Assembly (NCBI RefSeq): GCF_000801105.2
Contig: NC_079514.1
Coordinates: 28,420,227-28,484,226 of the forward strand
Length of the DNA stretch: 64,000 nucleotides
Source: Raphanus sativus
Taxonomy: Eukaryota; Streptophyta; Magnoliopsida; Brassicales; Brassicaceae
Direction: 5' to 3'
The notes under the pieces are model-generated. The model was not told the DNA's origin and did not search any database. It saw only the letters and a program-made list of their open reading frames with translations. This document shows positions 35,834 to 49,771 of the stretch, piece by piece. The translations under genes were made by a program, and so were the position numbers. Positions within the stretch are counted from its first letter, which is position 1. Every line of letters starts with the position of its first letter.

Positions 35834-35984
35834 GTCGTAAAGTTTTATGTAATATAAGCAAATAAGGAAAGAAAGCAAATAATTAAATGATCCGTTTTTC
35901 TTAAAAGCGCTCACAGAGTGACACGTGGAATGAAGCTTTCTCATGCATTTTCACCAAAATCGTTTAAGGAAAGCCTTAAAAATG

Positions 35985-36007
35985 CTTCTCCTTTAATATA
36001 TAGGGGA
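35985..36007 (-). mobile_element. Helitron 5' terminus
   Basis: On the minus strand, after an A, the sequence starts TCCCCTATATATTAAAGGAG and goes on AAGC, the standard Brassicaceae Helitron 5' end. The element would extend leftward through the three gene fragments (DUF599, FSD1, borealin-like), all in its orientation. A convincing 3' end (hairpin plus CTRR) was not found before TTLL12, so the full extent is open. Confidence 0.6.
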
Positions 36008-36023
36008 TATATTTTACTCTTTG

Positions 36024-36060
<37 letters not shown>
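36024..36060. repeat. (AT)n microsatellite
   Basis: A run of about 17 AT units with a GATA start and a TATTA end. Confidence 0.95.
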
Positions 36061-37979
36061 CTCCAAAATAACACATAAAAGAGTAGTATAAAAATAAAAT
36101 TATTTAATATTAAAAAAATAAAGAATTTATTCATAACTGAGGCATGAAGAAAAGCAACCAATTAATAAATGAATTAAGATATTTTAAAACAGTTATCTGA
36201 CTAGTTTATGTATATTTTCTTTATGAAAATACAATAAGATAAAACAGTGGGCGCATGTAAACCCAATCTTTTCTTCCTAATTTTCCCTAGTTAATATTAA
36301 AGTTTATGATGTATGATAATTTATTTATTTTTTTATTTACGTAGATGCTTTGTCCGCACTTACGTGTTTAACAAAAAATTGTCAATTGATATACTATCAA
36401 TTCAAAAGTTATTAAAAAATAATTTAATGCTTTTGAAATCTTAATAATTAATTAAATATTAATTTTATATCTAATAAAATATATTTAATAAAATATATTT
36501 ATTATTTAAAATATATTTGAAAACATTCATATATACATAAAACTAAATACAGTGATTTATATTCATTTTAAAAATATTGTGATGTAAAATATTTTTAGAT
36601 AATATAATAAAGAAAATTTTAGATAATGATGCTTATAAAATTAATGAATTGTTTTTTAATTTACAGGTAATTATATATTAACAAATCTAATCTAATTATT
36701 TACTAAGGATAATAAAGATTTTAAAAGCTCTAACTTTTAATTTAAGAGGGAAAAAATCACTACGCAAATAATAGTTTAAATATCTTTTAATTTTTGCCAA
36801 TTCTTTCAGAAATTATCACTATGAATGATTTTGATTGTCCCCAAAATATTATAACTTTGTGACGTCTTCTCAGTTTATTTTTTGGTATAGTCTTCTCATG
36901 TATTTAATCTTAAATACAATTTATAAAAAATATTTAGTGGAAAATAAAGTGAAATCATGTAATTATAAACAATTATATAATGATGTAAATTAACATTTTC
37001 TAAAACTATATTTTTTTCAACATAGATTAGTGAAATTAGATTCTAATTCATGATTGCCCTTAGTTTCGGGATTTGGCAACATATGTTGTAGTATTGTTTG
37101 TATTTTTTTAGGATAATATTTTAGAATCTTAGAAAAACAATTTAACATATAATATTTAGCTTGTGTATATTAAATTAACACTTTATAAGTTGATGTTATG
37201 TTTAATGAAGTGTTGATTGTTTCTTAAAAAGTATTCTACTTCATTATACTTTCGAAGATTTCTTGAGAAGTCTCCCGAACCAAAATATCTAATCTTATTG
37301 GAACTTTTGTCTTTTTCATAAAAATAAATTTTACACATTCTCTATCTTACTCTCAAACGGCTGCAACAAAAAAAAATTTTTTCTAACTCTAAAACTCTCC
37401 TACATTTCTCTAATCTCTTTGAATGTGAACACACCAAATTTTATATTATTTTTTTCATTTTTTGTCTCATGTTATTCTTTTTTTTTTTGGTAAAAAAATG
37501 TCTCATGTTATTTTTATTAGTTTATCTTCTTTTTGTAGGTTTTTCATTTCATGGTTTTCATCTTTCACTCCTTTAAAAATAAATAAAAAACTGGATATAA
37601 CTTTTTTGTTTCATATGTTAAATACGAAAAGATACATATACAACCTAATGAGAATGTTATATATATTATTTAAGCATAAAAATTATGTTTGAAATTTTCT
37701 TTTGTTTTGACATTATTTTAACATTTTTGGATATGCATGTTTTTTTAGATCAAAGGAAAATATCGGAATTCAGGTTGCTTAGTCATCTGGAGAAATTTGC
37801 TATGAAAATTACTAACATTGTTAAATTTTTATATTTTATTAATTTTGTTTGTTTAAAAAATATTATTTTGTGTGTAAATCTAAATAAAGTTATATAGTCA
37901 ACTTAATGTGCTTATTTTCTTATTATTATAGCTTAAATTGGAATTTTCACGGTTTATCTTTCTTTATGAAAGTAAAATA
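36061..37979. repeat. AT-rich repeat DNA; 36.9-37.3 kb resembles 58.8-59.1 kb
   Basis: No genes. The part about 36930-37280 aligns by eye with 58800-59060: both have GAAATCATGTAATTA, then TTTGGCAACA.ATGTTGTAGT / TTTTGCCAACA.TTGTTGTAGT and TAGGAT..AATATT. It contains GAAGATTTCTTGAGAAGTCT, the palindromic type found near the DUF1985-Ulp1 element. It is probably a remnant of that family. A small duplication of TGTCTCATGTTATT is at 37462 and 37499. Confidence 0.5.
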
Positions 37980-38269
37980 TCAAAACTATAATAAAAGGGG
38001 AATATAAAGCCCTCTCAACTATGCCACGTCGGATTGGAAATTCAAGCCAATCAGACAGCTCGAAATTAACACGTCATTGTTGCTGAGTGAAACTGGGCTT
38101 TTGTGTGGATTCTCTTTGATATATCATTCGGCCCGCCCCAGCGTAAGCCAACAAACTTGGAGATGTTTCGTCTCCGACCATCGATCGTCTCTCCTTGACT
38201 CTTCCACTTCATCTTCTCCAATGTCTGATTTCTTTTTCTCCGTTACTTTTTCAATCAATGATGATGTTA

Positions 38270-38524
38270 GAGCATCTCCAACCCCACTCTATTTTTCACT
38301 CTAAAATAGAGTTTAGAGTAAAAAATGCTCCAATGGTACTCTATTCTTCACTCTATAATAGAGTGAAAAATAGGTTTACTCCAAATATAGAGTAAGTTGT
38401 TTTTTTTTTTGTTCATCACTCTATTTTCTACTCTAAAATAGAGTATCATTGGAGCAAACTTCATCTCTATTATAGAGTCACTCTATTTTAGTGTAGAAAA
38501 TAGAGTGAACCCTTGGAGATGCTC
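38270..38524. mobile_element. PIF/Harbinger-type MITE, 255 bp
   Basis: Terminal inverted repeats GAGCATCTCCAA (left) and TTGGAGATGCTC (right), flanked by TTA on both sides (38267-38269 and 38525-38527), the Harbinger target triplet. The interior consists of repeated ACTCTATTTT/AAAATAGAGT words in both orientations, able to fold back along nearly the whole length. Confidence 0.9.
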
Positions 38525-38640
38525 TTAAAGCTAATATTAATGTTTTGTTCCACCTTCCCTTGATACTTCTCCTCTATAAAAGCTTTATCTCTAAACCTAA
38601 ATCCATCCCAAATCAAAAACCTAATGCAAAAGCTACATCC

Positions 38641-40569
38641 ATGGCAGTGAAATTCACCGGAGAGTCTCAGCTTATCACCGGAAAATCTCCTGTCACTGTC
38701 TCTTTAAACGACATCTCACCAGTACCAGCTGAGTCAGGGATTCGATTTCGGGTAATCTATTATTGGGAGCCAAGAAACATAGCAAAAGCTGAGGCCTTTA
38801 TTGGGTTAGAGCTCCTGCTCATCTATGAACAGGTATGAGTTCTAAGCCCCAACTTTCATTCCACCGTAGTATAAACCAGTCTCTTTAAACCTGGATTATT
38901 TCTACCTCTGCAGGAGACTGTGATGCAAGGTTTCATATCCTCTACTCTCGCTCCAACATACCTGCCTCATCTCAAAGCAGGAGAAACTTACATCCTTCAG
39001 AATTTTTAAGCTGCCAAAAGCAAGGAGATTTATCGTGTTACTGATCAGAGTTTAACAGGTTCAGGTTCCACTCACATGAGGATTTCCAATATAAATGTGG
39101 TCCCTCTTCGGTAATCTGTGTTATTTATATTTTGATTTATCTACTAATCTTCATGAAAAACGTTGTAGATATCGTTGGCCACTTGACGCAGGTGAATATA
39201 CAGTCTCTCATTGACCCCCATATCCTTGACGAAGCGGAAATAATGAGCGTCGTGTTTTGGTATATTCGCAATCAAAAGAGTATGTGTTTACTTTTTTTTT
39301 ATGATCATGACCTCATGCACTGCAAAGCCTAGTCTCATAGAGACTAATAAAACTTACACTGTTTAAAATTTATTATTCCAGTGTACATGTTATGAAGCTG
39401 TACTTTGGAACCAGGCTGCAAAGATTTTTACAAGAAATTCACATCCAGTAAAGACACTCCCACGGAGTCCCACCGTTCTTTTGATCACAACTGTGAACCC
39501 AAAACGTCTAGCAGTGGTAATCAGTTTTCCCGATTAGCATAGCCAACCCATTGCTTATACTAACGTTTAGTGTTTTCCCATGTTTCGCCACATCAAGTCA
39601 AACCTGAAATAAACTGTTTCAATGTTCTCCTGTTTATGATTTCTTCTTCATATATTATTAGATATTCATTACTCAAAGCTCATCAAGTTCATGTTAATGT
39701 CTTACGATAATTTAGTTTGCTCTTTCACACGGCCTCTATATCAGTGCTTAAATGTTCCCTAAAAAACTTAAGTTGCATTTTTTTTTGCTCATGTATCATT
39801 TCAGACTGATATCTAACGTATAGTTACGTCCCGACCCAAGTAATATGTGTTTATCTTGATTTTGAATTTTTGGTCATTCATGAAACAGTGTCACTAACGG
39901 GTGTTTTGAATGCGTTAACCAAAAACATGGAATTTTGTTATCAGTTCTATATCATCCTCACGTGTCTTTATAGACAAAGATGTCCATCCCACGATTGATT
40001 ACTTCAACTGATTAGTAATTGTAGAGACAACAGTGGTGATTTTGTCAATTCCAGGTAATGTTCTATTCAGACTCTATTGAGTGAACATGACAGATCTTTT
40101 GTTTTGTAATTTGTATCAGGTTGAGTTCTAACCTAGAGATTGCTAAGCGGGTTAATGCAGATGACGTTACTAAGGCTGAGACAATGAGTTGGGCAAATCT
40201 TTGCTTACATCAAGAAGACATATGCCAAGGTAAAATAAGAACTTAAGATAACTCTGTAAAAAAACCCCATGTCTATATTAATCACTAGCTTTTAAACTAT
40301 TGCAGGAAGCTTCTTTCAACTACATAGCGACAATTGATTATGTTGAGCATGACAGTGCATGGTATTATATTACCTGCGGCGGTTGTCAAAGTAAGGCCAC
40401 CAAAGGCTCTTCTTCACAGATGTGCGCCAAGTGTGGCAACACTATATACAGTTCATGTCCATATTTTTTTCTTGAAGATCATGTCCATATTTTTTTCTTG
40501 AAGATCATGTACATATTAAGATGGTGCAAAGATGAATGTTTTAAACTCAGTAACGATTGCAAAACATGA
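38641..40569 (+). pseudogene. Replication protein A 70-kDa-like subunit (Helitron-type), broken
   Basis: Starts MAVKFTGESQLITGKSPVTV and SLNDISPVPAESGIRFRVIY, an N-terminal OB-fold. The first intron begins at 38833; the next exon (from 38914) has TVMQGFISSTLAPTYLPHLK, then QNF followed by a stop (39007-39009) where relatives read on to AAKSKEIYRV. Further pieces: DIVGHLTQVNIQSL..PHILDEAE near 39170-39240, a KDFYKKFTSSKDTPT block near 39420, and near 40310-40440 a C-terminal zinc-finger OB part (WYYITCGGCQSKATKG then MCAKCGNT, CX2C...CX2C). Many gaps and shifts lie between. Full-length relatives bind single-stranded DNA; this copy is dead. Confidence 0.8.
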
Positions 40570-42229
40570 ATGAGATAATGACAAGAAAGCATAAACGATC
40601 ATCTCTAACTACCACATCTCTTTTCTTTTTCTTATTTCTCCCAAAAGTTATAGGTGATATTGAGAGTATGGGTTGACGTCACTATGAACCGCCTATACCA
40701 CTCAAACCCAAATTCATTCCCCACCCCAAAACTTTTAGACTCATCAATCAACTACTTAAACTAATTAAAATCATCAACTACCCACATATTTGATAAATTT
40801 TGTCTAATTGCACTAAATTAATTAAAATCATCAGTTATCCACAAAATAAAAGTACTTATTTTAAACTTTGATGTTTAAGTTATACGCCTTCTGTTTCAAA
40901 ATTATCAATGTTTTGGAGAAAAATATATTTAAAATATATATAAATTTACATTTTCAATATGTTTTATTAGGTAATAACTGTAAATTATAAATTTTGAATA
41001 AATAAATTGTGATCATTAAATTTTGATTGGTTAAAAGTTATTAAAATAGTTAATCACAAAAAAATCATTTATAATAAAAAAATTTCATTTATAATAAAAA
41101 TAAATTTTAATATGTATATAAATTTTAATACATATATCTTTTAAACACAAATTTTATAGACACATCTAATCATGAACATATTAGAAATTTTTTAAATGCA
41201 TGTGTAATATAATATGTAGACAGGTTATACATAAAACTATTTGAAGTTGTAATATTTAAACAATAATTAAGTAATTTTGTTAAGAAAAGTTTTACATTTA
41301 TTCTAAATAAAAATACATATGATATCTATGTCATGATATGTACGTATTTTATACTTTCGTGGTATCAGCTAATGTGTTTAAAAAATGTTGGAAATATATA
41401 ACTTACTTTTGTACCAAAAAAAGATATAACTTATTTTCCTTCTTTTAAGCAAGTCAAGTTTTTTTTTTTGCTTAAAAAGCAAGTTAAGTTTCATATAAAG
41501 AAGACGATGCAAGTATGAGGATTAGTAAGTGCCTACTCATTAGAAAACCTTGACTTAGGCATATGAACGTAGGAAGCATATTCACTATAAACCTACATAT
41601 AATGTAAATGTTGTTTGAATTAGAAATGAAATACGAAATGTTTCTATTAATAGTTATTCCTCTGCATTTAGTCACAATGATCTTGGTCTAACTTTCCTGA
41701 TTTCCTCCCGAGTCCCGACTAACCAACCAGAGTCACTCCAGGTTAAGTTACTTATTTATAAACCATAGCTCTCTCTCTCTCTTCTTTTAAATCATAGCTT
41801 TCTAAATACATATATGTAGTGTAATATTTAGACAGATTTTATATCAAACGACATGAGCTTTTTCATGATATTGAAACAATAATTTTATACATTTAGCTTA
41901 AAAATAATTATTTATAGATCTTTTTAAAAAGTTATTAATTTTATAAGGAAATGTTTAAACATAGACTACAATGGAGGCTCACTCCATTATAAACTCTAAC
42001 CATTACTCCTCTTCAATAGTTATGAAGACAAATCATCCTATTGAAACGGGACAAAAAACTTCAAAATGATTCTACAATATCTCATATTTAGACAACATAT
42101 TCAATTGTAAAATTATAAACAAATTATCCGTGCGTAGCGCGGAAAACGATCTAGTATCATTAATTTTTTGATATATTCATTTATTTTACGTGTTTAAACC
42201 AAGTAAAAGCAGTTACAAATGACATCCAT

Positions 42230-42817
42230 ACTGATAAGACATCAGTTTGAGATGATTTTTCAACGAGTTTCTTCCAAGCAAACTGGGAAACAATTGTAGA
42301 AGTTGTTGCACGGGTAATCCAATTATTCTTCACTTCCGGATACCTCACACCATGTTTAAATAAGACCTTTGCACACTGATTCCAAAAACAACAACAGCAA
42401 AACGAGTGGAGGATTATTGTGCCATTGCATTATGCAATGTGTACTACAAAATTATTTCAAAGATCCTATCAATCCATCTAAATCTAGTCCTAGCTTCAAC
42501 TATTTCAGAGAATCAGTCAGCTTTCGTTCTAAGAAGAGCAATTTTAGATAATGTTCCGATTACATATGAAGTTTTAAACTTCCTCAAGACGTCAAAAGCA
42601 TAATAGAAATATACAATGGCTGTTAAAACATGCATGTCAAATCCTATGTACTAAAAGGCTGGGATGTTATGAGATATGAATAAACTGGATTATGCAATGT
42701 ATATCAACAGTCACACATAAATCAATGATGCAGTTTACGAGGAAGTAAAACCTTACAGTGCCATAAGACAAGGAGATCCACTATCTCAACATATGTTCCT
42801 CTTGTGCAGAGAAGTGT
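42230..42817 (+). pseudogene. LINE ORF2, reverse transcriptase N-terminal half
   Basis: Plus-strand pieces of a non-LTR reverse transcriptase: LIPKTTTAKRVEDYCAIALC, NVYYKIISKILSIHLNLVLA, STISENQSAFVLRRAILDNV, then MAVKTCMS and, after stops, VYEEVKPYSAIRQGDPLSQH and MFLLCREV. The latter is RT block 4 (IRQGDPLSP in the family). The frame is cut at 42817 by the solo LTR and resumes at 46828 with LSGLCRKA. Several stops exist on this side. The endonuclease part upstream is not recognisable. Confidence 0.85.
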
Positions 42818-43418
42818 TGTCACGCCCCCAATCCTGAGAAGGATTGTCGGGACGGACTATGGTTCGAGGAAACGAACCAGCCGATCGTTGTGATCAAAGG
42901 CAAGCGTTCCATAGTCAAAATACAAAGGTTAAGTATGAAAAGACTTAACAAAATAGACTGAGAAACAAATAGACAGCTAAAATGAGTTAGACGGTAGCTG
43001 GACGAAGTGTACGAGTAGCTCGACCAGCTCAGAGAAGCTCAGTTGAGTGTACTCCAGCTCGATCACTACTAAGTCAGCTCCACTAGCTGGACTACTAGCT
43101 CACTCAGCTGGGTCAGCTGGGAGTCAGCTCATCTCAGCTAGACGGACTGTTCGGGTTTCGGGTCGATGGTCTGGGTCTGGGCCGGTGGCGGGCTGGGTGG
43201 TCCAGCCATGTGGTCCATGGACCGGTGGGCTCTTGGGCAAGGCCGTGGGCTGTGTCTAGGGGGCCTGGGGGATGGTTTGGGCTTAATCCTGATCCAATAT
43301 AATGGCCTGATAGGCGTTGGGGTGCAAGAGAACAAAAGGGTGCAACCTGTTTTCTAAGTCATGCATTTTCGGTGCAAGTCGTGCCTGTTCGTGGGGCAAG
43401 ACTTACCCCCTCATTTCC

Positions 43419-43426
43419 TATAAATA
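43419..43426 (+). promoter_or_regulatory. TATA box in the long LTR
   Basis: TATAAATA followed by GGGAGC, about 600 bp from the LTR start. It marks the likely U3/R boundary, with transcription probably starting near 43450. Confidence 0.5.
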
Positions 43427-43879
43427 GGGAGCACGTCCAGGGATTTATTCATTCAGTTTTCTCTCTGTCTGATTCAGTCAGAGACAAAGGACACACGTCC
43501 TAAACACAGAGATCCCCCAAAGAAAAACGAGGATCGAAGCCATAAGGGCAAGATATGCGATCAAAGCCATAAGGGCTTGATCCGAGTTTGATGCCTATGG
43601 CTTGAGCCATATGAGGCCGTGGCTTATATAAGTCACTAAGGCCAATAGGATGACCTATTCCTGAAAGGAGTTAGGCGTAATGGACCAAGGGTCCAAGGGC
43701 GGTTAGCCGGGAGACGAGCAGACCAACCGGCAAGGGCGATCGCGGCTGTAAGTGGTTCTATCTATCTATCTTTATATTATTATGTCTACATGATATATAT
43801 AAATATAGAGAACGTGGTAGTTATCCATATTACCAAGTCATAGACCCTGGTGTCATGGTCGGTTGCGTTGATCGCTAAC

Positions 43880-44290
43880 CATAGTCGATATGTTGGATCG
43901 AAGTGGTACTAGTCGCCAAGGGTTGCATGTTGCCAAGATTCATGAGTTACCAAAGGTTGTGAGATACCAAAGGATGCAAGTAACCAAAAGGTACGAGATA
44001 CCAAGCGTTGCAAGTATCAAAGGGTATGAGGACCAAAGGGTACCAATGACCAAAGGGTGCATCGTGATCCAAAAGCGAATATACTATGATCCAAGATCTG
44101 CGATAATGTTGTGATCCAAGAGGTACGAACGTGTCGTGTTCCAAGAGGTACGAACGTGTTGTGATCCAAAAGGTACGAACGTATCATGATCCATGGGATG
44201 TGAACGGGTCGACCGAAAGGATACGAACGAGTTGGGACCGAAAGGGTACGAACGGAACGGGACCAAAAAGGGTACGAGTGATTCGATGGA
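43880..44290. repeat. Minisatellites inside the long LTR
   Basis: Two adjoining degenerate arrays. Left (about 43910-44070): units near 22 bp of the type GATACCAAAGGATGCAAGTA. Right (about 44070-44285): units near 30-34 bp of the type GTGATCCAAAAGGTACGAAC with GTATC or GTGTT. Open frames across them on the minus strand are by-products of the repeat. Confidence 0.85.
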
Positions 44291-44797
44291 TATAAGGACA
44301 CCATTTGCATTGTGTTGGGCATGGACTCACACGATGGCAATAGGTTATCAGTTAGGTCAATACATGAGTGTAAGGAAATAGCGAAGGCCTTAATGGCTAG
44401 TGCAATCCATACGTCATGATTGATGTCTGAACCATGATCCATGGTTAATGGATGGATGGTTCTAGCCGCAAGGGCTAAGTGGGATATCTTACGATCAACT
44501 TCTGGTTGGTAAGTAGGATAGGCGCCATATGCCTTATGTAGGACGTAGATCCACATGATGGCAATGGAAGGCCGATTATGTCAGTACATTCTAAGTAGAC
44601 GATGGCTTATCATGACTAAGGGTCGGTTCATGTTCCATGACGGTGGATCGATGGCCGAGTGGTAGTATAGATAGTCACGTTGTTGGATGATGGGTATTGA
44701 TGTGATTATCCAAGATGTCAACCTCAGGGTTGATAACTTCGAGATTGGCTAAGAGTCATGACGAAGTGTATGGCCAGTATTATGTGTCATCCCCTAG

Positions 44798-45884
44798 TCT
44801 ATATTTGAGAAGTGATTTTGACATGTGTCATCACCATATTAATTTTGAAAGAAAAATTATGACATGGCACACTAACATTGATGACATGGCTTGAAATAAA
44901 TTATGACATGGATATTTACATTTAGTGTTGATTTATATTTAAGATATTTTTTTAAAAATATGATAATAACTTATAGATAATTATGACATATTTACATTTA
45001 ATATTGATTTATATTTAAGGTAAGTTTTTAAAATATGGTAATAATTTATATATCATAATTAATATAAAAATAATAATAAATTAAATAAAAATATAATAAT
45101 AATTAAAATTTCGAAATATTATTTAGCTATATTTTTATAAGTATATTTTTAAGAAATAATAATTTTCATTAAATAGTAACATGGACATTTACTTTTATTG
45201 TTGATTTGTATTTTTAGTAAGTTTTTAAAATATGGTAATAACTCATAAATCATCATTAATATAGCAATAGCTATATTTTTATAAGTATATATTTTTTTCA
45301 AATAATTTTCTTTAAATAGTGACATGGACATTTACTTTATTGTTGATTTATATTTTTAGTAATTTTTAAAATATGGTAATAACTCATAGATCATCATTAA
45401 TATAGCAATAAATAATATTATGTTATAAAAAGAAATATAATATTATTTTGGATTTTTCAAAAGTTAATTTTATTTTATAATTATTATTAGTAAAACAATT
45501 CTTCAAAATTATACAGTTTTTAAATGTAATTTTCTAATCCAATACTATTAGTTTATTTTTAAGATCCACAAATTTTAGAAAATTATTTAGTTTTATGTTT
45601 TGATAATTATACACTTAACAAAATTTTCTCTTACATTTACAAAATTTGATTTAATATATTTTACAAAAAGATATACATATATATTAGTATATTACTAAAT
45701 ATACATTGAATAAAAATATTTTTTAAATCTTAAAGTTTTACATATGATTAAATTAAGATTGTATATTGTAAGCAAATAATAAAATTAAAAATTAAAAAAA
45801 TCAAAAATTAACAAAATTTATATTTTAAAATAAATTTATATTTTAAAAGTTTTATTTATGCACATGGTGCAGGAAAACACCTAG
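44798..45884 (+). mobile_element. Non-autonomous Helitron, 1.1 kb, nested in the long LTR
   Basis: Starts TCTATATTTGAGAAGTGATT (then TTGACATGTGTCATCA), ends with hairpin TGCACATGGTGCA, GGAAAACAC, CTAG, then T. The interior is strongly AT-rich and unlike the surrounding LTR. The base before the 5' TC is G rather than A, so the 5' border may have mutated. Internal direct repeats (GACATGGACATTTACTTT..TTGTTGATTTATATTT) recur near 44910, 45180 and 45325. Confidence 0.8.
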
Positions 45885-46827
45885 TTGACCATAAGTACTA
45901 AGCCTAAGTGTGACTGTTCAAGGAATGTCGTGTAAGGATTGATCATGGTTGAGTATGGACGACCTGACCATAGATAATGGAACAAGGTGTTGTAACTAAC
46001 CTGATTAATGAATACATCGGTTGGTATGAATAAGTCATATCTTTGTCTGGGTTAAGTCCCAAGGCCGGTCAGGCGAGATGAAGACTAATCGAACCCAAAG
46101 TCATGTGAGGATGGTTGGTTGATTGACTTAGGATTATTATGGGCTTTGTTAGTCCAAAAGATAGACTTGGTACTATTGCCTATAAGGCAAGGGAGTGTGC
46201 ATGAGCCAAAAAGGGCCATATGCATATCCTTATCCTTTCGAAGACTTCTCAAAGATTACTTTAGTCTATGGGGATGGTTGGTTAAATGACTAAGAACCTA
46301 GGGGAGCTGTTTAATGCAGGAATCAATATAAAGACCTTAAGTAAGATCATTGAGTGATCGTGGTCCAGTAGACAATGAAGTGTAGTTCAAGTCAATGGTG
46401 GACCGATGAGCTAACCAGCTCCATGGATGTGGCAAAGGTATGATCTAGCTATGTTTGCATAGATCTAGATAGAATGGTTTAGGGGAATTGAACCTCAAAA
46501 TCGTATGACTTTGTTTGGGTTTAGGATTGACCTTTAAGCTGATTGGTAGTTGAGTAAACTGACCAATGCTAAGGTGATTCGACCAGACAAGTGTTAAATG
46601 GTTTTAGACCAATAGTTAATTAAAGAATAATCCGCTGTGTATCTGTTGAAATGATCTAAGCTATTAATGACAAAGGAAGTCTTTAGCTAAGGTCTAAGTT
46701 AGCCCTCGCCTTTTGGCGATATTTTAAATAAAAGGGCAAAAAATTAAGAGGTTCGGCCAGGAAGTGGACCGAGCGACGTGAGGCGTCGACCGCGGCCTAG
46801 TCGGCCGGGATCGGGTCTTACAAGTGT

Positions 46828-49165
<2,338 letters not shown>

Positions 49166-49318
49166 GTAAACTTCTAGGCTTAAGCTTTTTACTTTTAAGC
49201 ATTTCGTGACAAAAAACAAGTAAAATATAAATTCAAAATGCATTTTGATTTTATTTTTATTATTCTAGTTGTAAGGTTCTAGTTTCAAATAATATAATGT
49301 ATATTTTGTTTTGTACAT

Positions 49319-49771
49319 GAAGACTTCTATAGAAGTCTGCTTTCAAAACCAAATGTTTGACCATAATCTCAAAATAAAATTACAGAAAACCTCTCAAGCA
49401 TTTAATTTTGTAATTTAAATATTAAATATTTTATTATTTATTGTCAATTGCAAAACCAACCTATGCTTACTTCATACCAAACTTTGGAAACTTCATGTGA
49501 TTGTAGGAGACTTCTCAAGAATATTTGGAAGAAGACTTCTCCAAAAGTCTACTATGGAAAAGGTAAATTTCTTTAAAACTTCGGTCAATTGAAAAATTAA
49601 CATGCTTGTTGAGAAGATTTCTAGAGAAATATAATAGATTTTGTTTTACAAAGAAAAGGTAGAAGACTTCTAGAGAAGTGTTTAATGAAAAATGTACAAA
49701 ATTGAATTGAAAAACTAACATATGCATTGACTATAAGACTTCCCAAGGATTTTACTCGAAGTCTTCTTAGC
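49319..49771. repeat. Cluster of AGAAGACTTCTA palindromes
   Basis: Inverted words GAAGACTTCTATAGAAGTCT (49319), GGAGACTTCTCAAGAA and GAAGACTTCTCCAAAAGTCT (49507-49550), GTAGAAGACTTCTAGAGAAG (49660) and GACTTCCC..GAAGTCTTCTTAGC (49735-49770), spaced 40-180 bp apart in noncoding AT-rich DNA. They resemble the palindromes in and around the DUF1985-Ulp1 element at 58-64 kb. Confidence 0.7.

Larger units (their letters stand above)
37980..42154 (+). mobile_element. Helitron-like element carrying an RPA pseudogene, about 4.2 kb
   Basis: The 5' end, after A, is TCAAAACTATAATAAAAGGG with GAATATAAAGCCC and a GCCACGTCGGATTGG block soon after, as in crucifer Helitrons. The 3' end is CCGTGCGTAGCGCGG (6-bp stem with one G.T pair) followed by AAAACGATCTAG and T. 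Both ends fit A^T insertion. It carries an RPA-like gene, a cargo known from plant Helitrons, but no RepHel gene. A Harbinger-type MITE has entered it. The two ends are paired by inference; the right 1.5 kb (40600-42154) is AT-rich with nothing recognised, so two separate elements remain possible. Confidence 0.65.
42818..46822 (+). mobile_element. Solo LTR, about 4.0 kb, inserted in a LINE
   Basis: Starts TGTCACGCCCCCAATCCTG and ends GATCGGGTCTTACA (TGT/ACA). The flanks are AGTGT on both sides (42813-42817 and 46823-46827), a perfect 5-bp target duplication that lies inside one continuous LINE codon series (..LCREV / VLSGLCRK..). No gag or pol code is inside. A TATAAATA box at 43419-43426 points to plus orientation. 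The left 450 bp is dense in AGCTGG/CAGCTC words (43000-43140). It holds minisatellites (43.9-44.3 kb) and a Helitron (44.8-45.9 kb); without the Helitron the LTR would be about 2.9 kb. Such very long LTRs occur in some plant gypsy families. Confidence 0.85.

Noticed and set aside
44017..44556. A 179-codon minus-strand open frame
   Set aside because: It runs across the LTR minisatellite; the periodic peptide reflects the repeat and has no family features.
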